A model generated the notes under the pieces. It was given only the letters and a program-made list of their open reading frames with translations, did not search any database and was not told the origin of the DNA. Below, piece by piece: positions 52,876-63,645 of a DNA stretch of 64,000 nucleotides. Every line of letters starts with the position of its first letter. Position 1 is the first letter of the stretch. The DNA lies in assembly GCA_030220185.1 (NCBI GenBank), contig JASPKZ010005704.1:272001-336000 (forward strand). Direction: 5' to 3'. This DNA comes from Diploptera punctata. Lineage: Eukaryota; Arthropoda; Insecta; Blattodea; Blaberidae. Both the position numbers and the translations under genes were made by a program.

Positions 52876-53464
52876 GATCATTTTTAACAAGGTAGCAATG
52901 CCCGGAAATGATGCGTTTTCACACTTCTCAAGAGTTCCGTTAGTTGGGATTTCAAGACTCAATACTTGACAATACTGTCACAGTCACATCAAGTTTTCAA
53001 AATATCCACCTCCCATCTCATTGAAGAGCGTACATCGGCGGTGTAGTGATTGGCGCACAAGTTCAAATACGCCTGGCCTCGTTTGAATTATTTGTATAGC
53101 AGCGTGGATTCGGGCTATAAGATCCTTACATGACCCAACTGGAGTCTGATAAACAAACTGTATCATATCGCCTCACCAAAAGTAGTCTAGATGGTTAAGA
53201 TCAGGTGATCTCGGAGGCCATGGCACTGGTCCCCCCTCCACCTGGATACGTGATATCAAAATGTCTCCTCACATTGGCATCGAAGTGAGCTGGAGCTCCG
53301 TCATGTTGCAGCCACATTCCATTGCGAAGCCACGTACCTGTGAGGTGTTGTCAAGTAATGAGTCTTCAAATCCTTGGAACTAACACTGATCTTGAGACAT
53401 AATTAACTAGTCATAGTGTGAAAACGCACCATTTCCGGACATGGGTACCTTATTAAAAATTATC
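52876..53464 (-). mobile_element. mariner-like relic with 49-bp inverted ends
   Basis: Left end (52876-52924) GATCATTTTTAACAAGGTAG... and the reverse complement of the right end (53416-53464) GATAATTTTTAATAAGGTAC... align over 49 bp with few differences. The minus strand between them has a broken transposase: WLRNGMWLQHDGAPAHFDAN (carrying the second catalytic Asp), PRSPDL-like PPRSPDLNHLDYF, VYQTPVGSCKDLIARIHAAI and RPGVFELVRQSLHRRC. The N-terminal half is missing. Confidence 0.7.
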
Positions 53465-53744
53465 AACATATCTCAATATACTACCTCATCTCCGTTTTCG
53501 GTGTTCTTTCGAACACCCTGTATATATATGTACTCAGGTCTATATGTTTGATCCTTTGTATATTTTTTATATAAAAGAGTATGTGTGAAATTACTCTAGC
53601 CATATACGTTCTTATTTATGTATTCGTACTTTTTTACTTCGGTGTTCACGAAAATGCACGTACGGCCAAAGAGGCCCATGCGCAATCTCATTAAAAATTG
53701 TTTCCTTTCTTTAAATAAAAGTCAATAAATTCCATCTACTACTG
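53465..53744. other. No recognised gene
   Basis: Starts with TTTCGAACACCCTGTATAT, a string often seen at mariner-like ends, and continues into unassigned DNA. Confidence 0.35.
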
Positions 53745-54190
53745 TTATCATCAACAACAACAAGGATTAAGCCCAATAGCCTGTTCCGATCTAATTATAG
53801 GTCGAATTGGTCCTTCCATCTCTTCAATGGTCTTCCCAACATTCTTCTCCCTTTTCGTTTATAATTATACATTCTTCTTAGTATGCGCTGTTCATTCATT
53901 CGTAATACGTGCTGAAGATAAGCAATTTGATAATATTTTATTCGTTCACAGAGATTAAATATATTAAGTTCTGTTCTTATATCTTCGTTTCTTTTTATCG
54001 GTCCTTTGGTAACCTGCTATTGCTCTCAACATCTTCAGTTCAGGAGCCTCTATTTGTTTACTATCTGCCTTTGTTAATATCCAGGTTTCACATCCATAGA
54101 TAAGAGATGGAACTGCCAATCCTTTTCTAAAACTTCAAAATAGTTTCTTTTCTAGTCTTATTCAATAAAGTGCGTTTAATTGTGCCACAT
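53745..54190 (-). pseudogene. LINE C-terminal region, decayed
   Basis: In reverse: TTATTCAATAAGACTAGAAA, a KTDS.Q.EAPELKMLRAIAG-like region, then a tail at CAACAACAACAAG (53751-53764). The frame is broken many times. It is joined head-to-head with the next LINE. Confidence 0.5.
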
Positions 54191-54201
54191 AAATAATTGA
54201 A

Positions 54202-54974
54202 GAGTTTAAAGTTGGTGGTACGATTCTAAATACCGTACTTTTTGCAGACGATCAGACAATCCTTAGCTCTTCAGAAGACAATTTACAAATAGCAGCGTAT
54301 AAATTAAACGAAATAGCAAATAAATTCAATATGACAATCTCTGAAAGTAAATCGAAAGTAATGGCATTCAACGGGAAAGACCACATGAGGTGTAAAATCA
54401 GTATTAATAACAGTACAATACAACAGGTGAACAATTTTAATTATTTAGGATGCAACGTGTCAAACTGCCAGAAGGAAGATATTAATATTAAATTAAATAG
54501 ATTTTACAGAATGTGTGGCGCTATAAGACGGACACTGAAAAATAAAACTTTGAGGAGCACACAACTAAAATTTTACAAAATAATGGCAGCGCCTGTCTTA
54601 ACATATGCAAGTGAAAATTGGACTCTTAACCGTTCAGACAGAAGGAAAATAGAAACTGCAGAAATGAAGTTCCTACGTTCAGTAGCAGGTGTGACAATTT
54701 TGGACAAGAAAATAAGTGAGGATATTAGGAAGGACTTAAATATTTTCAATTTAACAAATAGAATTGACAACATGAGAAACAACTGGTGTGAACATGTCAA
54801 GAGAATGCCTATAGATAGAATCCCTCAGCTGTTACTAAAGTACAAACCAATAGGACATAGAAATGTTGGACGCCCATTTACTAGATGGGAGGATTCATTA
54901 AATCCCACTTGATGTGAAAACAGGTCAAAAGGCCTAATTTCATGAAGCAGAAGAAGAAGAAGAAGAAGAAGAAG
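54202..54974 (+). mobile_element. LINE-2, best copy, with 11-bp target duplication
   Basis: The coding strand opens in the RT domain with VLFADDQTILSSSEDNL (catalytic FADD), then ESKSKVMAFNGKDHM, NNFNYLGCNVSNCQKEDINI, KFYKIMAAPVLTYASENWTL, AEMKFLRSVAGVTIL and NVGRPFTRWEDSLN, followed by a stop and a (GAA)n tail. The frame is open from the RT core to the stop (54331-54912 from an internal ATG). Duplication AAATAATTGAA at 54191-54201 and 54975-54985. It is 5'-truncated within the RT. The family lacks similarity to the main RTE outside shared motifs. Confidence 0.85.
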
Positions 54975-54989
54975 AAATAATTGAATCAT

Positions 54990-55525
54990 GGAATATATTC
55001 ATAAATATCGTAGACAGAGACGTGATACTGAAATATAGCCTATATAGGCCTAAATTGCAGTTAATTAGAAATTGGTTATTAACCATATGTTTAATAAAAA
55101 GTAAGAATGGTTGCACGATATATTCACGTATTATTAATATTGATTAATGTTGATGCTCTATGGAATAAATGAATTAATTTTGAAGACAATGAAACAAACC
55201 GACATTTTGTTTTATATCCGAAACTAAATTTAATTTCCTAAATGTTGTATACTTAATTTCCTGAGCAGTTGAGTGAGTAAGAAAAGTTTTTCCAGCACAA
55301 AATGCCTGCAGGTCACTTGTGTGTTTCTAAGTCTACTAAAATAACATTTGCTTCTTCTGCAATTCTTTACAAAATTGTGTTGCTCCACTCTTAATTGCGT
55401 TTCGCATCTTCTATTCTTCCCCTGATAATATTTATTGCAATTGTTTTTATTATTAAAAGTAACTAAATAATTGTTCCTATTGTATTTTATTATTGAAAGT
55501 TAATAATTATTGCAACTGTTTTCTA
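54990..55525. other. No recognised gene
   Basis: Unassigned AT-rich DNA left of the Helitron-like repeat. Confidence 0.35.
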
Positions 55526-55993
55526 TATTCATATATAAAATTACGTGTCACGTTGTTTGTCCGCGATGGAATCCTAAACTACTGAACCGATTTTAATAAA
55601 ATGTTGCACACTGTGTGCTGTTTGATCCAACTTGAGACTTAGGGTAGTTTATAACTAAATTTATAGTCGCATTATTTTTTATTGCAAATTATTTGTTTAT
55701 TATTTAACAAAGAGTTATAATTATATGTGAGTTCCATACGATTCTAACAGATGGCGGTGTAATTATCTGTGAGTTCTATACGATTCTAACAGATGGCGAT
55801 GTAAGGTAATTGATTTATTATTTACCAAAGAGAGATCCAGATGGCTGTGCTTTTCTTGCAACCGCGAATTTCAATTGAATTACAAATATTGATTATTTCA
55901 TAATTTAAGTGTGTTCAGTGTTTATTTTATTTTCAATATTATTAATTTGGCGTGTATTAGTTTTAAGTCCCTCCATGGTATCTTTACCTTGTC

Positions 55994-56305
55994 GTGGTGG
56001 AGTGGCTTGTGTGCTTAAATGATCCTGAGAGCTATGCCGGCGGTAGCATTGCTGCCGATAGGGTTACCCATGCCGGACTGGTCGAAGGTGATAAGCCAGA
56101 CGAAATAAGTACCTTGGTCGAAAGAGTGACGATCTTTCACCGTAAAAATACAACCGTCAAGAAATGCGGACATGGGTTCTACTGGGGTAAAATTTTCCGG
56201 AGGTCAAATAGTCCCCCATTCGGTTCTCCGGGCGGGGACTACTTCAGGGAACCCATGCCAAAAGCTCAAACACAGGGACATGTTCCTAGGAACGTGGAAT
56301 GTTAG
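55994..56305 (+). pseudogene. RTE 5' frame, possible ORF1
   Basis: A 103-codon frame (VEWLVCLNDPESYAGGSIAA, then AGLVEGDKPDE, FHRKNTTVKKCGHGF, and FREPMPKAQTQ) overlaps the start of the endonuclease frame. The copy at 49914-50502 keeps the same frame with few changes, so it may be selected (an ORF1) or simply a conserved 5' UTR. No nucleic-acid-binding motif is visible. Confidence 0.4.
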
Positions 56306-57155
56306 GACTTTATACAATAGCGGGGCACTAGAGATATTAACGCGGGAATTGGATAAATCACCCTTGGATATAGTCGCTTTACAGGAAGTTAGGTGGCCAG
56401 GAGAAGGTAGTCAGGAATCAGGAAGCTTTGCATTATACTATGGGGGTGCAGAAAGACCTGCATTTGGAACGGGTTTTTTAGTCAGAAGGAGGATCCTGTC
56501 CGCTATCCGAGATATTAAGTTTGTTAGTGATAGGATATCATACATAATTCTAAAGGGTAAACGACATGATTTTATAATTGTAAATGTACATGCCCCCACA
56601 GAAGATAAAGATGACAAGATCAAGGATGAGTTCTATGAAGAATTAGAATGCTTATTTGATAGCCTTTCACGATATCATATGAAAATTGTCTTAGGAGATT
56701 TTAATGCAAAAGTGGGGCGGGAAGATATATTCAAACCAACAATAGGCAAATTCAGTCTTCATGAAGATAGTAACGACAACGGGGTTAGATTAGTCACATT
56801 TGCCACATCAAAGAATCTCATTGTTAAGAGCACAACATTTCAGCATAAGGATATTCATAAATACACCTGGACGTCCCCAGATGGAGAAACTCGGAACCAG
56901 ATAGATCATGTATTAGTGGATAAACGCTGGCACAGTAGCATCATTGATGTTAGATCAGTTAGAGGGACAGATTGCAATTCAGATCATCATCTGGTCAGGG
57001 TGAAAATCAGACAACGGCTATCGCTTATGAGAGGACACAACGCTAAAGATGATTCTGTAAAATATGAATTAAAAAACTTGAAAAATGATGAAATGCAGCA
57101 AGAATACCAAATCAAAATTGCTAATAGATTTGAAGTACCTGGAATCTTCAGATGA
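56280..57155 (+). pseudogene. RTE apurinic-type endonuclease domain
   Basis: The frame starts at MFLGTWNVRTLYN (Asn of TWNVR), then LQEVRW (Glu), GTGFLV, VNVHAPTED, VLGDFNAKVG (Asp and Asn), YTWTSPDGETRNQIDHVLVD and SDHHLV (the Asp-His pair). All active-site residues of the exonuclease/endonuclease/phosphatase fold used by LINEs to nick target DNA are present. The upstream in-frame ATG at 56172 would add 36 residues. The frame ends at a stop after VPGIFR (57153); the rest of the protein is shifted. Confidence 0.85.
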
Positions 57156-57221
57156 CAATGTGGCAAACGAAGAAGAATCTGATATAAATAAGAATGGGAG
57201 GCTATAAGAGATACTATTAAA

Positions 57222-57557
57222 TTGTCAGCATCAGAAAGCATTGGTTGTTTAAAAAAGAGGCAAAACAAGAAATGGTTTGATGAGGAATGTGCCGACATTG
57301 TAAAGAAAAGAAAGCTAGCAAAAATTAAATGGTTACACAAGCCAAATGAGGTAAATTTAGAGCAATTGGGTAGTGTTAGACGGGAAACCACCAAGTTACT
57401 AAAGAGTAAAAAGAGGGAATATTTGAGAGAGAAGATTAATGATCTTGAAATGAATGCAAAAAATAGGAACATTAGAGAATTATATCAGGGAATTAGTATA
57501 GAGAAGAAAGGGTTTCAGGCTAGAACAAACATAATTCGGAATGAAAATGGGATATGA
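57222..57557 (+). pseudogene. RTE linker region between endonuclease and RT
   Basis: Reads CLKKRQNKKWFDEECADIVK, then KLAKIKWLHKPNEV and REYLREKINDLEMNAKNRNI, then YQGISIEKKGFQ. W(F/Y)D.EC......(K/R)......RRE....K...KREY is the typical linker of RTE proteins ahead of the RT. It is in a different frame from the endonuclease and ends with a stop at 57557, one base out of register with the RT frame. Confidence 0.75.
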
Positions 57558-58489
57558 TTGCAGATTCCAAGAGTATATTAAATAGATGGAAAAGTTATTT
57601 TAATCAGCTATTAAATGTACATACAGAACAGGACATTGAGGAGGATAAGTTACAGACAGCAGAAATGCTAGTCGCAGAGCCAAGTGCATTAGAGGTTGAA
57701 ATGGCAATTGAAAAATTGAAGATGTATAAAGCATCAGGTTCAGATGAGATCCCAGCAGAACTGATAAAATCAGGGGGAGAAAAATTGATGGACAAGATAC
57801 GATGTTTGCTTAGTATGATTTGGGAAAAAGAAGCTCTTCCAGATGAATGGAAGGAATCAATTATCGTACCAATTTATAAGAAAGGAGATAAAACTGATTG
57901 CAACAACTACAGGGGCATCTCATTACTTTCAACTTCGTACAAAATTCTAACAAATATATTAGTCAGCAGACTTACTCCCTATATTGATGACATTCTAGGA
58001 GATCATCAATGTGCATTTAGAAGAAACAGGTCTACAACAGATCAGATTTTTAGTATAAGACAGATTTTAGAAAAGAAATGGGAATATAATGGTACTGTAC
58101 ATCAACTATACGTAGACTTCCAAAAAGCATATGATTCAATTAAGAGGGAGAAGTTATATAGTATCCTGCTGGAGTTCGGAATTCCTAAAAAGTTAGTTAG
58201 ACTTATACGAATGTGTCTAAATGGCTCAACGAGTAGGGTGCGTGTAGGCAAACAGTTTTCAGACACTTTTGAAATCCAGAATGGGTTGAAGCAAGGAGAT
58301 GCACTATCTCCTCTACTATTTAATTTTGTACTAGAGCATGCCATTAAATCTTTAGAGAATGAGGAAGGCTTACAACTGAATGGTATTAATAAGCTGTTAG
58401 TTTATGCTGATGATGTAGTACTACTGGCCGATAGCGAGGAGATACTAAAGGCCAACACGCACACACTATTGATAACACTAAGAAATTAG
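57554..58489 (+). pseudogene. RTE reverse transcriptase domain
   Basis: Motifs in order: KASGSDEIPAELIK, IIVPIYKKGDKTDCNNYRGI (motif 1-2 region), DHQCAFRRNRSTTDQI, LYVDFQKAYDSI (first catalytic Asp, residue 188), QNGLKQGDALSPLLFNFVLE, and LLVYADDVVLLADSEE (catalytic YADD, residues 284-287). All catalytic Asp residues are present. The frame is lost at 58489 by a small deletion relative to other copies. It copies element RNA at a nicked target site. Confidence 0.88.
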
Positions 58490-59207
58490 GACTGGAAGTA
58501 AATATCAGTAAAACTAAATATATGGTCTCACGTAGAAATACATTATATAATGGAAATGGACAGCTAATGACAAATGAGGGAAATTTTGAGGAATTGGCTG
58601 AATTCAAATACCTAGGAACAATAATCACAAATAGGAATGAGATGCACAAAGAAATTAAACATAGGCTCAATTCTGGAAATGCGTGCTATTATGCATTGCA
58701 GAGACTTTTGATGTCCCAACTCCTTTCAAAAAACGTTAAGCTGAAAATATATAAAACTATTATTCTACCGGTTATATTATATGGGTGCGAAACATGGACT
58801 CTTACTTTAAGGGAGGAAAGGAGATTACGAGTATTTGAGAATAAAGTTCTTAGGAAAATTTTGGACCAAAGAGAGATGAACAGACAGGTGAATGGAGAAG
58901 ACTACATAACAATGAACTACATGGTCTTTATAGGAAGCCAGATATAATAAGAACAGTTAAGTCCCGTAGACTGCGATGGGCAGGACATGTTGCGCGTATG
59001 GGGAATGAAAGACGTGCATGGAAACTTCTTGTAGGAAAGCCAGAAGGAAAACGCCCAGTTGGTAGACCAAGAATGAGGTGGGAGAACAACATTAACTATG
59101 ATTTGAGGGAAGTAGATTATACAGGGAATGATTGGAAAGCATTAGCTCAGGATAGGGATGTATGGAGAGCTTATGTCCGTGCGGCCATGAACCTACGGGT
59201 TCGATAG
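58490..59207 (+). pseudogene. RTE C-terminal domain, two frames
   Basis: 58522-58947 reads YNGNGQLMTNEGNFEELAEF, YLGTIITNRNEMHKEIKHRL and GCETWTLTLREERRLRVFEN; a lost T in a T-run near 58860 shifts the frame, and 58998-59207 completes it with GNERRAWKLLVGKPEGKRPV, GRPRMRWENNINYDLREV and DVWRAYVRAAMNLRVR and a stop. The TAG stop lies about 20 bp before the GTAA tail. This part survives in all truncated copies. Confidence 0.85.
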
Positions 59208-59247
59208 TGCCAGTGAGTAAGTAAGTAAGTAAGTATTAGTTTTAAGT

Positions 59248-59454
59248 AATCTGGCTGAAAGCAGAAACTTAATTAAACATTTTAACTCATACCTTAGCCA
59301 CAGCAACGCGTGGCCGGGACTTCTAGCTATATTATTAAAACTTGATGAATAATTGTAGCATGTTTTAATTTATTTTTAGACTGTAGTAAATCATTCATGC
59401 ATTTCTATAAGCACATAATGCATGTGATAAAAATATGAGAACAACCAGAAGAAT
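59248..59454. other. Helitron-like end and unassigned DNA
   Basis: Begins with the right part of the Helitron-like repeat to about 59330; the rest is unassigned. Confidence 0.4.
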
Positions 59455-59772
59455 CCACCCATAGTAATTCTGCCCGAGGGCAGATCTTTCACTGCAATCA
59501 TAGCATTTTCATGCTATGCTTTGCAGCTAAACTAGGGAACTATATGTCTGGTAGCTTCCCGTTGCTTTCCACACCGGTGAAGGATGATGTTAATGATAAG
59601 GATGATGATGGCCGGATGATTTCCTAGGACCGTTGGGCCCTAAGCTTCCTGACATTTGCCTTAGAGGAAAAAACCCGAAAAAAAAACCTCACCCAGGAGC
59701 CTGACCCGACCGGGAATCGAACCCAGGCCCGCTGCGTGACAAGGCAGCACACTACCTTGAAACCACAGCGGC

Positions 59773-59775
<3 letters not shown>
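59455..59775 (-). mobile_element. SINE-B, full copy
   Basis: In reverse: CCACCGCTGTGGTTTCAAGG-like head at 59775, B-box GGTTCGATTCCC, body with the ATC-rich region, and TGCCCGAGGGCAGATCTTTC at the other end. An intact copy in the usual arrangement. Confidence 0.82.

Positions 59776-59776
<1 letters not shown>

Positions 59777-59806
<30 letters not shown>
59777..59806. repeat. (TA)n microsatellite
   Basis: About 15 TA units. Confidence 0.85.
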
Positions 59807-59807
<1 letters not shown>

Positions 59808-59814
59808 CTAATGC

Positions 59815-60110
59815 CAGCAGGTTGTCTCTTACGACATTTCTGGCTTTAGCAGAATTGTAATCCATTTCTTAGGTTAGGGCACCTTGAAGGGGGAGTTACG
59901 ATACCCCGATGATATGATGGGTGATAAATGATAATGAAGCGCCAGGAGAGTTCTTAACCTAAACTTAAACTAATTCCAGACAATGGGCAGCCACAGGAAT
60001 AATTCCCATTAACAAAAAAATCCTATGGAAATTTTACCGGGAATTGAATCCGGAACCTCATGAACTGTAGTCAGAAACGGTGACCATCAGCCCATGAGGC
60101 TGGTAGAATA
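59815..60110 (-). mobile_element. SINE-E, full copy
   Basis: Head in reverse CCAGCCTCATGGGCTGATGG, B-box-like GGATTCAATTCCCGG, body AAATTTCCATAGGATTTTTT, GACTTAATCTAA-type centre, and end with CTGCTGGCATT. Related fragments at 35451-35640 and 52126-52264. Confidence 0.7.
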
Positions 60111-60114
60111 TATA

Positions 60115-60395
60115 TTTATTTAACTCTGTTCTTATGCAACTCCGCAACATAGGACATCACATCACTCCATGTCATATACCATGTTCACTTCTCGCAACTG
60201 GAATTCCCTATCACAAAAAATAAGGGGCTGCCGGACATTGGCATCTTTTAAAAGAAATCTAAATTTATATTTGCTCTAAACTCGACTTCATTATTACCCA
60301 GTGTAAGGTACATATATTAATTGGTGTTTCTCGTATAATTTATCATATTTATATTATTATTATTATTATTATTATTAATACTAATCAAATTCATT
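60115..60395 (+). mobile_element. CR1/L2-like LINE (family V) 3' end
   Basis: Reads FTSRNWNSLSQKIRGCRTLA, then SFKRNLNLYLL and a stop. 3' UTR CGACTTCATTATTACCCAGT to a (TTA)n tail at 60353-60378. Same as the reverse copy at 26300-26530. Confidence 0.7.
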
Positions 60396-60417
60396 GTTGA
60401 AACCGTTGAGGTGGAGA

Positions 60418-60755
60418 GTCATAAAATAAAATAAATTAAAATATACCTTCTTAGTCAAGATCCGTCGTCCTCAACTTATAAAATATGTATTCTTTATGCC
60501 TGTAGGCCTTTCAGATCATCCGTTCCATCTTCAGCAGGTCCTTCTTCGCTACAATATCTAGTATGATGGTTGATGCTGTCGTGACAACACCACATTAGGA
60601 CCAGCAGCATCAACCATCATACTAGATATTGTAGCGAAGAAGGACCTGCTGAAGATGGAAAGGATATTCTGAAAGGTCTACAGGCATAAAGAATACAGTC
60701 ATATTGTATAAGTTGAGTTCGACGGATCTTACCTAAGAATGTATATTTTAACTTA

Positions 60756-60760
<5 letters not shown>
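60418..60760. mobile_element. Foldback/inverted-terminal element of unknown type
   Basis: Arms of about 160 bp (60418-60580 and 60600-60760) are inverted copies with CAACTTATA, CTTTATGCCTGTAG and GTCCTTCTTCGCTACAATAT; the loop is only about 20 bp. Each arm, read rightward, contains CTGAAGA and GAAAGG boxes but without the helix-II pairing of a hammerhead. It may be a Penelope-like terminal repeat pair or a foldback. Confidence 0.5.
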
Positions 60761-60786
<26 letters not shown>

Positions 60787-60789
60787 GTT

Positions 60790-61215
60790 ATTATTATCGT
60801 AAAAATATTATATGTACATGAAATTTACATTGCTATATTTAATGTATCTTTAACCCTTAAATTCATAATGTATCTTTTGGATACATCAGTTGGTTCAATT
60901 AATTTAATATTTTAAATAAATCAGAAGAAAACGAACAAAAAGGAACCACTTAAATGTTGGTCTAATTATGAAATATACCTAATAATAACAGTTATACAAT
61001 ATTCCGTTTTCACTGCGGTCCGCCACATTCAAATAAGTAACAGAAGAAATTTGTGTTTTGCCAATTTAAGGGTTAACTGTTTATAATTCGTATAGTGTAT
61101 ATCTACATTTGTCAAATATTTATTTGTATTTGTGCTGGTTGAGTGGAAGAGAAGGCCTTAAGGCCTTAACTCTGCCAGAACAAATAAAACATTATTATTA
61201 TTATTATTATTATTA
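60790..61215 (+). mobile_element. CR1/L2-like LINE (family V) 3' UTR with MITE inside
   Basis: ACATGAAATTTACATTGCTA and, after the insertion, AACTGTTTATAATTCGTATA, GAGTGGAAGAGAAGGCCTTA and TTAACTCTGCCAGAACAAAT, with a (TTA)n tail at 61193-61222. Homologous to 25013-25250 in reverse. Confidence 0.8.
60854..61072 (+). mobile_element. piggyBac-like MITE, copy 2, with empty-site control
   Basis: 219 bp with CCCTTAAATT ... AATTTAAGGG ends, TTAA on both sides (60850-60853 and 61073-61076). The homologous LINE tail at 25177-25180 has a single TTAA and no insert, so the exact insertion is seen. It aligns with 41782-42001 in reverse. Confidence 0.88.
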
Positions 61216-61222
61216 TTAATAT

Positions 61223-61917
61223 TATTATTTCTTCATTCCTTTTCCGACCCGATCTTGTGCAGATTTTGTTCTTCTAGAAAGTTCATTTGTATGTTTTGTA
61301 TTCTACTTTGTAATTTTATGGTCAGGGGTTTTATTCCTGCTCTATTAGTGATGTCAGTAAACATAAAATAGATGCAGATAGGAATCTACGTTCGCAAGTG
61401 ATACGCCCACCAGTTAACGAATAAAGATTAATTTTTACTGAACAGATGTGAATGTATGAAACTACATAGGGTCTAATGCATGTGTTTAAAATTAGGAACA
61501 ACAGCGACACACTGTATATAAAAGCTGTTTTCGAATTAATGAAGGTTTTTACCAATAGGACAGAGTGTAAAACAAACAAACAAACAAACAAAAAGAGGAG
61601 AATTGGTACATGTAGTATTGACGGTAAACAAGGATTAATAGGCAGGACTCGGTTATATTGGTCGATCTGGTTAGAGTGGTTCCCCCTTAACTAACACCAC
61701 CTGCCTGACAGTGAAAACCAACGTCATGGCTTTCATGCAGAAATAAGCTCCACTAAATTCTCATCACAACCAAGTACATCTGCAGGCTACACGCAAGCCA
61801 TCCAAAGTAGATATACCCTTATTTCTACATGTTTTACGTATTTTGGTGAAGGAGGCATCCTACCACCTGAACCAGCATTCATTTATGCAAAATTAATAAT
61901 TTTATAAATTGTTATGT
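61223..61917. other. No recognised gene
   Basis: Unassigned DNA. A CAAACAAACAAACAAACAAA run at 61573-61592 is the only simple repeat. Confidence 0.35.
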
Positions 61918-61959
61918 CCTACAACTCAATGGTATTAATAGGATGTTAGTTTATGCTGA
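61918..61959 (+). mobile_element. RTE 42-bp internal fragment
   Basis: CTACAACTCAATGGTATTAA...TGTTAGTTTATGCTGA matches RTE 58372-58414, ending just at the YADD codons. Element X begins immediately after. Confidence 0.65.
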
Positions 61960-62731
61960 ATATTTAACTCATGGCCCTAATTGGAGTCAGTGACCAATCA
62001 CGTTTCAATGATTTCTGTTTTACAACCAATCAGAGTCGTGTTTCACGAAATATTTATCAGTGTTAAATTTACCATATTAAAGAAAGCTTTAATATTCTAA
62101 ACAGGTCTGACCATTATTTAGCAGTGATTGAGCCTGTAAGAAACACTATACTATACTATGTGTCTGAAGCTCAATTTCTCCTCCATGGCTACCAGATTGC
62201 ATATATAGTGCACGAATGTAAACAGATATTACTTGCGGGATATAATGCAAAAACATTTGTAGCAACTGATTATACCACAAAAAAACATGTTTGCACTTTC
62301 TTAAACGTATTATTTCTCAAGTATTAATGTTCCAGAAATATATAATTGACATATTTACATCATAGGACATCAGAAATTAATTAATATATAGTTTGGCGTG
62401 TTTAATTTTTTATCCACTAGAGTGCATTCGTACAATATTTCGATTCTTTGGCAATAAATAATATGATCTGGTTGCAGTGATAACCAAGTAAAACGTAACA
62501 AACGTTTCTCATTTGTTTTCAAACATCGCCGTTTACATTAAATATATAAATGATTTAAAATAACTATATTTAAATAATGATTTGTGAGTAAACAGCTTAA
62601 TTTTATTCGTTAAATAGTCCTAACAAATGCCACTCTTGATTTCGAAATTCTCTAGATAAATTCACTCCTCACTTCGTGAGTCGTGAATTTATCGATAATT
62701 TGGAAATCACTCGTGGCATTACTTATGAAAA
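61958..62731 (-). mobile_element. Element X, copy 7
   Basis: In reverse: ATATTTAACTCATGGCCC at the left, the body, hairpin with CTCACTTCGTGAG, and GGCATTACTTATGAAA at the right. Complete. Confidence 0.75.
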
Positions 62732-63645
62732 TTTGTATTTATTTTTGCAACTTGGCCTACACGTTGTGTAACTTTTAAGCCCTAACTAGAGTAACTTTAG
62801 GTTTTAACTACATATAAGAATTGTTATTGGTGGTTTAATAACCCTAACTTATTGGGGGTATTGCGGGTCTTTTACCTTAATAATTGCTCATGGTTTATTA
62901 AGGGTTAAGTTACTTGTAATTTAAAGTTATCGAACCTTTTGGGTGGAATTAAATTTAATGCATGTCTACTGTATATAGGCTACATTTAATAGTTATTGGT
63001 TCACCAACTCAGATCGTTGTGGATGGGGTTCGCAGGTCGAAAAAATATTGGGAACCTCTGAGTTAGAACATGTTGAGAATTGTTCTTGTCACTTCCCATA
63101 ATTCATAATTCCTAACACACATATGAATACATTTTAGAGAACAGAATTTTCTGCTTCATCAACAAAACTAGTAATTTTAGCTTTATGTGACAACTCTAGT
63201 AATTCATTTATAAAGTTTCCAATACTGCTGAACATCTACGCGCTCTTGAATATTTTTCACACGAAACGCGTTAAAAGTGGAGAAAATACAACATAGAGCA
63301 GGTAAATAATGACAATGTTAGAGTATTCAGAAGGCCGTGAAATCATAAATAAAAAAAATCACATTTGCCATGTGACTCGTAGAGAGAGAAAAATACAACC
63401 TCTGAGGAAAATACGTAGTAAATGGCTGAAAACAAGTTAGAGAACAGAAGATATAACATGAGCAAGGACATAGCTATTATGTTAGTGTCAATGTGAGCGC
63501 ATTAATGCTCTGTTTAATGGAAGTGAAACATGTCGATAATGGACTTAATTTTACTTACACTGGCATGTACCATTTGTTTATTAGAACAACAGCTCAATCC
63601 AGTTTTCATTTTGCTGTGGAACAGAATCCTAACATTATTTTATAC
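62732..63645. other. No recognised gene
   Basis: Unassigned AT-rich DNA. No frame with similarity. Confidence 0.35.

Larger units (their letters stand above)
55969..59232 (+). mobile_element. RTE-type LINE, nearly full length, 15-bp target duplication
   Basis: 3.26 kb from CCCTCCATGGTATC to a tail of GTAA units. Perfect duplications GTATTAGTTTTAAGT at 55954-55968 and 59233-59247. Order: a 5' region with a 103-codon frame (55994-56305), endonuclease (56280-57155), linker, reverse transcriptase (57554-58489), and C-terminal domain to 59207, leaving a very short 3' UTR. The short 3' UTR, tetranucleotide tail and apurinic-type endonuclease followed by RT fit the RTE clade. At least four single-base shifts break the protein, some in homopolymers, so the copy is inactive as sequenced. 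It is the source type for six other copies in the window. Confidence 0.9.
55530..59330 (+). mobile_element. Helitron-like repeat split by the RTE
   Basis: The left part (55530-55968) has TTTGTCCGCGATGGAATCCT and ACTACTGAACCGATTTTAAT, strings I associate with DINE-like Helitrons. The right part (59248-59330) ends GCAACGCGTGGCCGGGACTT followed by CTAG, like a Helitron 3' end (GC-rich hairpin, then CTAG). About 500 bp without the RTE. It includes a 42-bp tandem pair at 55729-55810. No Rep/helicase coding. Confidence 0.55.
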
